Assembly: GCA_002331565.1 (NCBI GenBank)
Contig: DCZC01000093.1
Coordinates: 1-9,419, forward strand
Origin: Gemmatimonas sp. UBA2094
Lineage (GTDB): Bacteria > Gemmatimonadota > Gemmatimonadetes > Gemmatimonadales > Gemmatimonadaceae
Reading direction: 5' to 3'
Length of the DNA: 9,419 nucleotides
The notes under the pieces are model-generated. The model saw nothing but the letters and a program-made list of their open reading frames with translations, had not been told where the DNA came from and ran no database searches. Below, one piece after another: positions 1 through 5,440 of this stretch (its first letter is position 1; the number at the start of each line of letters is the position of its first letter). The position numbers and the translations under genes were made by a program.

Positions 1-740
1 ACGTCCCGGCGGCGGCGCGGCTCGCGCAGCTGCACCTCGGAATGGAGCGGGCGCGCTGGCTGCCGCCGGTGACCCGCGGCCGCTCGATCACGGTGAATCT
101 CGCCGACTATCACGCATTCGTGTCCGACGACGGCGTGACGGTGTTCCGTACGCGCGTGATCATCGGCACCACGATCCACAAGACGCCGATGTTCGTCGAC
201 ACCCTCACCAACATCGTGTTCAATCCGGCGTGGAACGTGCCGCCGAGTATCGCGGCCAAGGAGATCCTGCCGCAGCTCCGGTACGATCCGGCCTATCTCA
301 CGCGCAACCACATGGTGCGCACCCCCGGCGGCATTCAGCAGCTGCCGGGACCCTGGAATGCGCTCGGGCAGATCGCGTTCATGTTCCCCAACCGCTTCAA
401 CGTGTACATGCACGACACGCCGGCGCGGGAACTGTTCGAGGCGCCCGATCGCGCGCACTCCCACGGCTGCATCCGGGTGCAGCGCCCGCGGGAGCTCGCC
501 GCGCTGCTGCTGGCCGACGAGGGGTGGTCACCGGCGCGCCTCGATTCGGCGATCGCTGCCGGCAGCCGGTCGGTGACCTGGCTGCGCCGTCCGGTGCCCG
601 TGCACATCACCTACGTCACCGCCTTCGTCGACGACGACGGAGTGCTGCAATTCCGACGCGATGTGTACGGGCGCGATGCCCTGCTGCAGCGGGTGATGCG
701 GCAGGCGGAGCGCCGCCCGCTGCCCGCCGCGCTCCAGTAA
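1..740 (+). CDS. L,D-transpeptidase, YcbB/LdtD type (5' partial, catalytic C-terminal part)
   Basis: Enzymes of this family form 3-3 crosslinks in peptidoglycan, or attach proteins to it, in the periplasm, through a cysteine acyl-enzyme. The reading frame is open to the left edge (first full codon at base 3), so the N-terminus is missing. An ATG at 42 exists, but the residues before it (RLAQLHLGMERARWLP) match the linker that precedes the YkuD fold in YcbB-like proteins, so 42 is probably internal. The YkuD signature is complete: an HD pair (MHDTP) followed by HSHGCIRV, with the catalytic Cys codon at 468-470. NVPPSIAAKEILP and the GPWNALG motif are also typical of YcbB-like enzymes. Compared with the YcbB enzymes I recall, the stretch between the ILPQLRYDP and GPWNALG motifs looks short. 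About 80 residues follow the catalytic motif. The TAA stop lies 14 bases from the stop of the convergent gene, with no room for a separate terminator. The family call is secure; the exact substrate is not. Confidence 0.88.
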   Translation, partial: VPAAARLAQLHLGMERARWLPPVTRGRSITVNLADYHAFVSDDGVTVFRTRVIIGTTIHKTPMFVDTLTNIVFNPAWNVPPSIAAKEILPQLRYDPAYLTRNHMVRTPGGIQQLPGPWNALGQIAFMFPNRFNVYMHDTPARELFEAPDRAHSHGCIRVQRPRELAALLLADEGWSPARLDSAIAAGSRSVTWLRRPVPVHITYVTAFVDDDGVLQFRRDVYGRDALLQRVMRQAERRPLPAALQ

Positions 741-754
741 CGCGCAGCCAGCGC

Positions 755-1243
755 TCAGATCGCGGGTAACTCGCCTGCGGCCGGCAGCGAGTCCGGTGCC
801 ACGTCCAACACCGGCAGATTCACCCCCGCCTTGGCGGCCCGCCGCTCCAGCGTCTCCCGGTCGGCGAGGCTGCGGATGAGCGCATCGGCCTCACGGTTCT
901 GCAGGTACTTCCCCTTCTCCCAGCCGTCCACGATGCCCTTGGGGGTACCGTAGATCAGCTCCGCGAACTGAGCCACCGTGAGCCCCAACGACTCCCGCAG
1001 CTGGCGGATGGCCTTGGGCACCAGCAACTCGTGCTCGGTACGGATGAGCTCGGTCGCCACCTTTTCCGCTGCATCCCGCTGTTCGATGGTGCGCTGTTCA
1101 TGTGCGCACTTCTCGCACCGGAAGAACTCCCGGGTCACTTCGGCCGCCATCCCGCTCAGGCGCATGGTGACCGTTTCCGTCTGGAGGGCATAGCGGCCCC
1201 CGCACCCACGGTGCAGGGTCCCGTCGAGCGTCGAAAGACTCAT
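755..1243 (-). CDS. MqsA-like zinc-finger/HTH transcriptional regulator (antitoxin type), no toxin partner seen
   Basis: This is a 162-residue protein if it starts at the ATG at 1241-1243. The frame stays open upstream to 1375, but that extension is low-complexity and unlike a domain. The N-terminal part carries H11-x2-C14 and, about 29 residues later, C43-x2-C46, a likely zinc site. MqsA proteins usually have two CxxC pairs, so the first pair appears here as HxxC. Residues about 77-125 read as an Xre-like helix-turn-helix (IRQLRESLGLTVAQFAELI, then GWEKGKYLQNREAD), the same architecture as MqsA-type antitoxins. The C-terminal 30 residues are probably tail. No MqsR, HigB or RelE-like toxin lies next to it: one neighbour is a transpeptidase, the other a lipoprotein. 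It may therefore be a stand-alone DNA-binding regulator. No strong Shine-Dalgarno sequence precedes the ATG. A 5-5-5 palindrome at 1290-1304 upstream could be its operator. The domain call is fairly firm; the antitoxin role is not. Confidence 0.72.
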   Translation of the reverse strand: MSLSTLDGTLHRGCGGRYALQTETVTMRLSGMAAEVTREFFRCEKCAHEQRTIEQRDAAEKVATELIRTEHELLVPKAIRQLRESLGLTVAQFAELIYGTPKGIVDGWEKGKYLQNREADALIRSLADRETLERRAAKAGVNLPVLDVAPDSLPAAGELPAI

Positions 1244-1289
1244 CTCGGAAGCGTCGGGGACGATACTGGAGAAGGAGGGGGGCCGGCGT

Positions 1290-1304
1290 GTTTCGTGATG
1301 AAAC
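1290..1304. promoter_or_regulatory. Palindrome upstream of the MqsA-like gene, candidate operator
   Basis: GTTTC-GTGAT-GAAAC has perfect 5-base arms and a 5-base spacer. It lies 47-61 bases upstream of the ATG of the minus-strand HTH gene, inside its 136-base upstream gap. Genes of this regulator type often bind palindromes in their own promoter, which makes this a candidate. A 5-base arm can occur by chance, and I could not identify -35 and -10 boxes around it. Confidence 0.3.
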
Positions 1305-1352
1305 CGCAACTGCACCGGACGCTCTCTGGATTGTCGGAAAGTCGTCAGGATG

Positions 1353-1366
1353 GGCGCTGTCGCGCC
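1353..1366 (-). terminator. Small GC hairpin after the lipoprotein gene
   Basis: GGCGC-TGTC-GCGCC forms a 5-base-pair stem with a 4-base loop, starting 13 bases past the lipoprotein stop codon on the minus strand. There is no run of U after the stem, so it is at most a weak terminator or an mRNA 3' end structure. Read-through into the downstream HTH gene is possible. Confidence 0.25.
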
Positions 1367-1379
1367 ACCCCTCACCCGC

Positions 1380-1934
1380 TCAATGCGCCGTCGCGGTGGG
1401 AAGCTTGTGCACGGTTTGGGTATCCGGCTGGGCCGTGTACGGCTGCGGCGCCCCCGCCGTAAGCGCCAACCGCACCCGCTCGGCCTGCGTGGCGTTTACC
1501 TCGAAGAGCACGGCGATCAGGTTCGCCGTGCGGATCGCTTCGAAGGGCGAACTCGGCCACATACCGATGGAATCGCCCGGCGGCGTGAGGCGCAGTTTGT
1601 CGAGCGTGCCGGTGGCCGCGGCCCCGGCCGCGGAATCGGCGAAATAGAAGGCCACCAGCTTGGCCGTCTTGCCGATCTTGTACCGCGTGCCCGTGGCGTC
1701 GAAGTACGGGACGCTGATGGTGTCGAGGACGCGGATCCCCATCCCCGCCTTGTTGATGCGATCCTCGAGGTGGCACGCCTTCCAGGTCCCGTCGCGCGGA
1801 CACAGCGAGTCGCTGGGCGTGGGCGGTCTCGGAACGGGGGTGGTGTACGCCATCGGCGCCTGCTCGGTTTTCGGCGCGTCGCCGCAGGCGCCGAGCGCGA
1901 GGGCGAGGACGGGCACGACTCGGCAACGATTCAT
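1380..1934 (-). CDS. Predicted lipoprotein, unknown function
   Basis: This 184-residue protein has no family I recognise. The chosen start (ATG at 1932-1934) gives a clean lipoprotein signal: MNRCR, a hydrophobic stretch VVPVLALAL, then the lipobox LGAC with the lipidated cysteine at residue 17. An ATG five codons upstream (1947-1949) is also possible and would add MLFSG. The mature part begins with a Pro/Thr-rich linker (about residues 25-42), then a region with two cysteines (C45 and C54, in SLCPRDGTWKACHLEDRI) that could form a disulfide. A compact, probably alpha/beta segment follows to about residue 165, and the tail is Thr/Ala/Gln-rich. It is expected to be anchored in the periplasm or at the outer membrane. 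It is transcribed divergently from glnN and sits upstream of the HTH gene on the same strand, 136 bases apart, so the two may or may not share a transcript. Confidence 0.7.
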   Translation of the reverse strand: MNRCRVVPVLALALGACGDAPKTEQAPMAYTTPVPRPPTPSDSLCPRDGTWKACHLEDRINKAGMGIRVLDTISVPYFDATGTRYKIGKTAKLVAFYFADSAAGAAATGTLDKLRLTPPGDSIGMWPSSPFEAIRTANLIAVLFEVNATQAERVRLALTAGAPQPYTAQPDTQTVHKLPTATAH

Positions 1935-1975
1935 GCCTGAGAATAGCATCCCCGAAAGATCCGTGCGGTGTCCAC

Positions 1976-1998
1976 TTGGCGAGGTTCATGTCCGCCAA
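1976..1998. promoter_or_regulatory. Inverted repeat in the lipoprotein/glnN divergent region
   Basis: TTGGCG and CGCCAA (6-base arms) flank an 11-base spacer. The centres of the arms are about 17 bases apart, and the site lies 42-64 bases upstream of the lipoprotein ATG. That spacing and position would suit a repressor site for the lipoprotein promoter. I could not identify convincing promoter boxes and do not know what would bind it. Confidence 0.28.
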
Positions 1999-2024
1999 AG
2001 GCCATTTGCCTAGCCCGCGCTTTT

Positions 2025-2045
2025 CGGTTTTTCTTCGTAAAACCG
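2025..2045. promoter_or_regulatory. 7-7-7 inverted repeat in the glnN upstream region
   Basis: CGGTTTT and AAAACCG are perfect 7-base arms around the 7-base spacer TCTTCGT. The repeat lies about 175-195 bases before the glnN ATG and 90-110 bases before the lipoprotein ATG. It could be an operator or, if transcribed, a hairpin. It lacks a U-tract on either strand and sits at the promoter end of both genes, so a terminator is unlikely. Confidence 0.35.
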
Positions 2046-2074
2046 CGACCCTTTTGCCTACTGTGCCGCGTTTC

Positions 2075-2089
2075 GTGCAGGAATTGCAC
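2075..2089. promoter_or_regulatory. GTGCA-N5-TGCAC palindrome upstream of glnN
   Basis: GTGCA-GGAAT-TGCAC has perfect 5-base arms. It superficially recalls the nitrogen regulator NtrC, but the NtrC consensus is TGCAC...GTGCA, the opposite arm order, and I found no -24/-12 sigma-54 promoter with correct spacing downstream. It remains an unassigned candidate operator, 132-146 bases before the glnN start. Confidence 0.28.
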
Positions 2090-2169
2090 ATGATGAAGCC
2101 GAAAACACCCCAAACGGGTTGGAAACCGACCGGAACGCGACGATGTTTATGCATCATCTGCACAACAGC

Positions 2170-2197
2170 GGCAGCACCGGGGAAACCCCAGGCTGCC
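2170..2197 (+). promoter_or_regulatory. Strong two-part hairpin 24 bases before the glnN start
   Basis: GGCAGC (2170-2175) pairs with GCTGCC (2192-2197). Inside it GGGG (2179-2182) pairs with CCCC (2186-2189) around an AAA loop, leaving a small ACC/AG internal loop. The structure ends 23 bases before the ATG. If the glnN transcript starts upstream of it, this would be a stable leader hairpin close to the ribosome entry site, and could affect translation or RNA stability. No Shine-Dalgarno sequence is visible between it and the ATG. It does not match a riboswitch I can recognise. Confidence 0.42.
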
Positions 2198-2220
2198 TGA
2201 CCCTGTCTTGAGCCCCGTCC

Positions 2221-4443
2221 ATGGCTAACAACAACAACTCGCGCATCCAGGCGATCCGCGAGATCTCGCACCGCGCGCCGCGCCACACCTCGCGTCCCGA
2301 GGAGAACGGCGTGCAGCTCCCGACGAGCACGTGGTTCGGCATGAACACCTTCGGCCTCCGCCAGATGCGCGCGAAAATGCCGAAAGACGTCTACAAGAAG
2401 CTCGCGGCCTCTATCCGTCTCGGGAAGAAGCTCGACTCCGACATTGCCCCGGTCGTGGCGCAGGTCATCAAGGAGTGGGCGATCTCCCGTGGCGTGACGC
2501 ACTTCACGCACTGGTTCCAGCCGCAGACGGGGCTCACCGCCGAAAAGCACGACGCCTTCCTCACCTTCGACGAGAACGGGCTCCCTATCGAGACCTTCTC
2601 GGGCGAGCAGCTCATCCAGTCGGAGCCCGACGCCTCGTCGTTCCCGTCGGGCGGCTTGCGCGCCACGTGGGAAGCGCGCGGCTATACGGCCTGGAACCCG
2701 GCCTCGCCGGTGTTCATCAGCGAAACGGGCGGCGTGAAGTACCTCTGCATTCCGTCGGTATTCATCGGTTACAACGGTGAAGCGCTCGACGAAATGACGC
2801 CGCTGCTCCGCAGCTGTGACGTACTGTCGGCGCGCGCCACGGAACTGCTCGGGCTCATCGGCGACACCGGCGTGCTGCGCGTCGTCACCACGCTTGGCGT
2901 GGAGCAGGAATTCTTCATGATCGACCGCAGCCACTTTGCGCTGCGCCCCGACCTCGTGATGGCCGGCCGCACGCTCGTCGGCGCCGCACCGCCGCGTGGC
3001 CAGCAGCTCGAAGACCACTACTTCGGTGGCATCCCCGAGCGCGTGCAGGCGTGCATCAGTGAAGTGGAAACGGAGCTGTACAAGCTCGGCGTGCCCATCA
3101 CCACGCGTCACAACGAAGTCGCGCCCAGCCAGTTCGAAATGGCGCCGTACTTCGAGGACAGCGAAGTGGCGGTGGACCACAACCACCTGGTCATGGCGAT
3201 CCTGCGCAAGGTCGCGCTGCGCCATGGCCTGCAGGCGCTCGTGCACGAGAAGCCGTTTGCCGGCATCAACGGCTCGGGCAAGCACTGCAACTGGTCCATG
3301 GCCATCGCCGCGGACAACCAACTCGACGGCACCAATCTGCTCAAGCCGGGCAAGACGCCGCACCAGAACATCCGCTTCCTGCTCTTCCTCGCCGCCGTGC
3401 TGAAGGGCGTGCACAAGCACGCCGGTCTGCTGCGCGCGGGTATCGCCGTCACGGGTAACGAACATCGCCTCGGTGCCAACGAAGCGCCGCCGGCCATCAT
3501 TTCGGCATTCCTCGGCAGCGGCCTCACGCAGGTGATCGAAGACATCGCGGCCGGCAACACGTCGCCCACCAACGCCGAACAGGCAATGCTCAAGCTCGGG
3601 GTGGCGAAGCTTCCCGAGGTCGAGCAGGACAACACGGACCGCAACCGCACGTCGCCCTTCGCCTTCACCGGCGCGAAGTTCGAGTTCCGCGCCGTGGGTG
3701 CGTCGCAGAGCATCGCGTTTCCGGTGATGCTGCTGCAGGCGGCCGTGGCCGAGGCCATCGCCGAACTCACGGCCGAGCTCAAGAAGGAAATCACGACGGC
3801 GAAGAGCACCGACGACGCCGCGCTGACGGTGGTGCGGAAGGCGTTCAAGGAAACGTCCGCCGTGCGCTTCGAAGGCAACAACTACTCCGACGAGTGGGTG
3901 GTGGAAGCCAACCGTCGCGGGCTGCTCAACCTGCGTCGCACGCCGGAAGCGCTGGCGCAGCTGCGCACCGACGCGGCCAAGGTGCTGTTCGACAACACCG
4001 GCATTCTCACGCAGATCGAACTGGAGAGCCGCTACCACGTGCGCCTCGAGCGCTACGTGAAGGACATCCTCATCGAGCTGCACACGTTGCAGCAGCTGGT
4101 GGACACGCAGGTGCTGCCGGCGTCGTACGCCTACCTCGGCCAGCTCGCGGGCGCGGCCGGCCAGGGCGCCTCGGCGGGGATCAACATGCAGCCCATCGTG
4201 GATGCGGCCAACGCCACGTCCAAGCTGGTGTCGGCGCTGCAGCAGAAGCGCACCGAGCTCGCCAAGGTGACGGCGAAGGCCGAGCACATGCACGACGATC
4301 TCGCGGCCCAGGCGGTGTATCTCACCACCACCGGCTGCGAGACGATGGCGGAAGTGCGCGACGCCAGCGATGCGCTGGAGCTCGCGATCGCCGACGATCA
4401 GTGGCCGCTGCCGCGTTATCGCGAGATGCTGTTCCCGGTCTGA
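2221..4443 (+). CDS. glnN: Type III glutamine synthetase (GSIII)
   Basis: The enzyme makes glutamine from glutamate, ammonium and ATP in the cytoplasm, a main entry point for nitrogen. At 740 residues it matches the GSIII class (about 700-730), far longer than GSI (about 470). Motifs in order: THWFQPQTG near residue 97 in the beta-grasp part; GVEQEFFMID (226-235) with the metal-binding glutamates; RHNEVAPSQFEMAPYFED (297-313); KPFAGINGSGKHCNWSMA (344-361), the GSIII ATP/ammonium-site signature; GNEHRLGANEAPP (412-424); and RTSPFAFTGAKFEFRAVGAS (476-495), the glutamate/ATP-binding arginine region. The GSIII-specific C-terminal helical extension follows to residue 740. Residue 356 is Cys in KHCNW where I recall Asn in other GSIII proteins. 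The start at 2221 gives a normal N-terminus but no Shine-Dalgarno sequence. Its upstream region is rich in inverted repeats, and no PII (glnB) or ammonium transporter gene is within the window. Confidence 0.96.
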   Translation: MANNNNSRIQAIREISHRAPRHTSRPEENGVQLPTSTWFGMNTFGLRQMRAKMPKDVYKKLAASIRLGKKLDSDIAPVVAQVIKEWAISRGVTHFTHWFQPQTGLTAEKHDAFLTFDENGLPIETFSGEQLIQSEPDASSFPSGGLRATWEARGYTAWNPASPVFISETGGVKYLCIPSVFIGYNGEALDEMTPLLRSCDVLSARATELLGLIGDTGVLRVVTTLGVEQEFFMIDRSHFALRPDLVMAGRTLVGAAPPRGQQLEDHYFGGIPERVQACISEVETELYKLGVPITTRHNEVAPSQFEMAPYFEDSEVAVDHNHLVMAILRKVALRHGLQALVHEKPFAGINGSGKHCNWSMAIAADNQLDGTNLLKPGKTPHQNIRFLLFLAAVLKGVHKHAGLLRAGIAVTGNEHRLGANEAPPAIISAFLGSGLTQVIEDIAAGNTSPTNAEQAMLKLGVAKLPEVEQDNTDRNRTSPFAFTGAKFEFRAVGASQSIAFPVMLLQAAVAEAIAELTAELKKEITTAKSTDDAALTVVRKAFKETSAVRFEGNNYSDEWVVEANRRGLLNLRRTPEALAQLRTDAAKVLFDNTGILTQIELESRYHVRLERYVKDILIELHTLQQLVDTQVLPASYAYLGQLAGAAGQGASAGINMQPIVDAANATSKLVSALQQKRTELAKVTAKAEHMHDDLAAQAVYLTTTGCETMAEVRDASDALELAIADDQWPLPRYREMLFPV

Positions 4444-4470
4444 CTTTGGTTCGTACCTGATATCCGTTGA

Positions 4471-4514
4471 ACGGCAGACGGCAGACGGCAGGAACGACAG
4501 ACAGCAGATGGGAG
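4471..4514 (+). repeat. Degenerate heptamer tandem repeat (consensus ACGGCAG)
   Basis: Three perfect ACGGCAG units (4471-4491) are followed by a 2-base GA interruption and three diverged units, ACGACAG, ACAGCAG and ATGGGAG (4494-4514). The array begins 27 bases after the glnN stop and ends before the hairpin at 4532. It is purine-rich on the plus strand and does not code for anything recognised. It may be a dispersed intergenic repeat of this genome or a local slippage product. Confidence 0.7.
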
Positions 4515-4531
4515 AAATCCGGTAGAACGAC

Positions 4532-4561
4532 TCGGGGGCGACCGCTGCGCGGCGCCCCCGA
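4532..4561. terminator. Strong hairpin after glnN, likely terminator
   Basis: TCGGGGGCG (4532-4540) pairs perfectly with CGCCCCCGA (4553-4561), a 9-base-pair stem with a 12-base loop that can itself pair CCG with CGG. It lies about 90 bases past the glnN stop and about 90 bases past the stop of the convergent minus-strand gene, so it could serve both. There is no U-tract on either strand, as is common in GC-rich genomes, so termination is probable rather than certain. Confidence 0.55.
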
Positions 4562-4570
4562 TCTCGTTGG

Positions 4571-4594
4571 GGCGCCAAAATGCCATTTCGCGCC
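4571..4594. terminator. Second hairpin between the convergent genes
   Basis: GGCGC (4571-4575) pairs with GCGCC (4590-4594), and inside it AAAT (4578-4581) pairs with ATTT (4585-4588) around a GCC loop, with a small CA/C internal loop. It sits 9 bases after the stronger hairpin and may be a second terminator, mainly for the minus-strand coiled-coil gene. No U-tract is present. Confidence 0.35.
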
Positions 4595-4646
4595 TGGTGG
4601 GTGAGCTTGCCGTCGTTATGTGATCGCCATAAGTGCTTCGTAGCCA

Positions 4647-4661
4647 GAGCGCTCAGCGCTC
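4647..4661. repeat. Near-perfect 15-base palindrome over the coiled-coil gene stop codon
   Basis: GAGCGCT-C-AGCGCTC has 7-base arms around one central base and overlaps the stop codon (4653-4655) of the minus-strand gene. As RNA it would form a short, tight hairpin at the very end of the coding sequence. It could equally be a chance palindrome of GC-rich DNA. Confidence 0.35.
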
Positions 4662-5315
4662 CGCTCGCCCCGCCGGCAGCGTGTCCTGCTGCGCCTTGGT
4701 CATGAGCTGCGTCACGAACCGCTGCCCCTCGCTGATGCGCTCGACCTCCACGGCCACAGCATCGATCGCCTGCTCCACGCGCTCCATGCGACGGGAGGCT
4801 TCGATCATCTCGGGGGAGAGTGTGGGCTGACGGGCGCGGATGAGCAGCGCGCGCGCCACCGCAAAGGCCAGCGGGGCCGCCACAAACAGTGTGCCGACGA
4901 TGGAAATCGCCGCGAGCTGCACCGAGCTGAACGGTCCGTAGCGCTCCACCGGTGTCGTCGCTTCGCCGAAGGCGAGGTCGCCCGGCGCGCTGGCGAGCGC
5001 TTTCCCGTTTTCGGCGATGTCGCGCTCAAGCTGCACGATCCGCTCGTCGAGCACATCGAGGCGCCGGCGGATCCCCACTTCGGTCCCGTTGGCCGCCCGC
5101 TGCAGTTCGCGCACCACGTCCTTGCGGCGATCCGAGGCACTGGTGAGTTGCCGCGAAAGCTCCGACCGCTTGGCCTTGAGCGCGTCCACGTCCGCCTGCG
5201 TACGCGGGCGGGTCACGGGTATGGCGGTACCGGTTCCCACGTCGATCCCGGTAGGCAGCGACGAGGCCGGGGGTTGTACCGGTGCCGGTGGCGCGGATGG
5301 CTGAATCAGAGGCAT
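4653..5315 (-). CDS. Coiled-coil membrane protein with one transmembrane segment, unknown function
   Basis: This 220-residue protein is not one I recognise. I placed the start at the ATG at 5313-5315 (MPLIQPSAPP). The frame continues upstream to 5468, but that extension is Arg/Trp/Cys-rich, has no domain look, and would overlap the start of the divergent amidohydrolase. Visible parts in order: a Pro-rich N-terminal segment (1-40); a long charged helix with heptad-like spacing (about 42-108, including LKAKRSELSRQL and DVLDERIVQLERDI); a short Gly/Pro linker; a hydrophobic segment at about 131-157 (VQLAAISIVGTLFVAAPLAF); a basic patch RALLIRAR; then a second amphipathic helix (about 168-198) and a polar tail. 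Basic residues right after the membrane span suggest the C-terminus faces the cytoplasm. A structural, scaffolding or membrane-associated role fits, but nothing assigns a process. Its promoter region is shared with the amidohydrolase. Confidence 0.68.
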   Translation of the reverse strand: MPLIQPSAPPAPVQPPASSLPTGIDVGTGTAIPVTRPRTQADVDALKAKRSELSRQLTSASDRRKDVVRELQRAANGTEVGIRRRLDVLDERIVQLERDIAENGKALASAPGDLAFGEATTPVERYGPFSSVQLAAISIVGTLFVAAPLAFAVARALLIRARQPTLSPEMIEASRRMERVEQAIDAVAVEVERISEGQRFVTQLMTKAQQDTLPAGRAER

Positions 5316-5341
5316 ACTGCAACCTACGCGATCTGCCCGTC

Positions 5342-5356
5342 GTCGGTTACACCGAC
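5342..5356. promoter_or_regulatory. Perfect 6-3-6 palindrome in the divergent region, candidate operator
   Basis: GTCGGT-TAC-ACCGAC is a perfect hyphenated palindrome. It lies 26 bases upstream of the coiled-coil protein ATG and 84 bases upstream of the amidohydrolase ATG at 5441 (36 bases from the alternative ATG at 5393). The position suits a regulator controlling one or both divergent genes. No matching second copy was noticed in the window. Confidence 0.4.
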
Positions 5357-5440
5357 CGGCTGCACGTATTCCTCCGCCTCTCGACGAACGGCATGACCAG
5401 CACTCTGGGCCTCCCCGAACTCGTCCCGGTACCGCCAAAC

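Noticed and set aside
1244..1375. Upstream extension of the HTH regulator
   Set aside because: The 44 extra residues are Arg/Pro-rich with no family resemblance, and they cover the likely promoter and palindrome. The ATG at 1243 leads straight into the metal site.
1031..1940. Plus-strand frames of 119-196 codons across the regulator and lipoprotein genes
   Set aside because: They are antisense to better-supported genes that have a lipobox or an HTH, and they show Arg-rich shadow composition.
1982..2100. Possible sigma-54 promoter or NtrC site before glnN
   Set aside because: TTGC-like -12 elements occur at about 2007, 2056 and 2085, but I could not find a GG element at the required -24 spacing. 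The GTGCA/TGCAC arms are in the wrong order for NtrC.
1372..4578. A 1068-codon open frame on the minus strand antisense to glnN
   Set aside because: Its codons are the exact reverse complements of glnN codons, so a stop would require TTA, CTA or TCA in glnN. These are rare codons in GC-rich genomes. The translation is Arg/His/Glu-rich with no domain, while glnN has full GSIII motifs.
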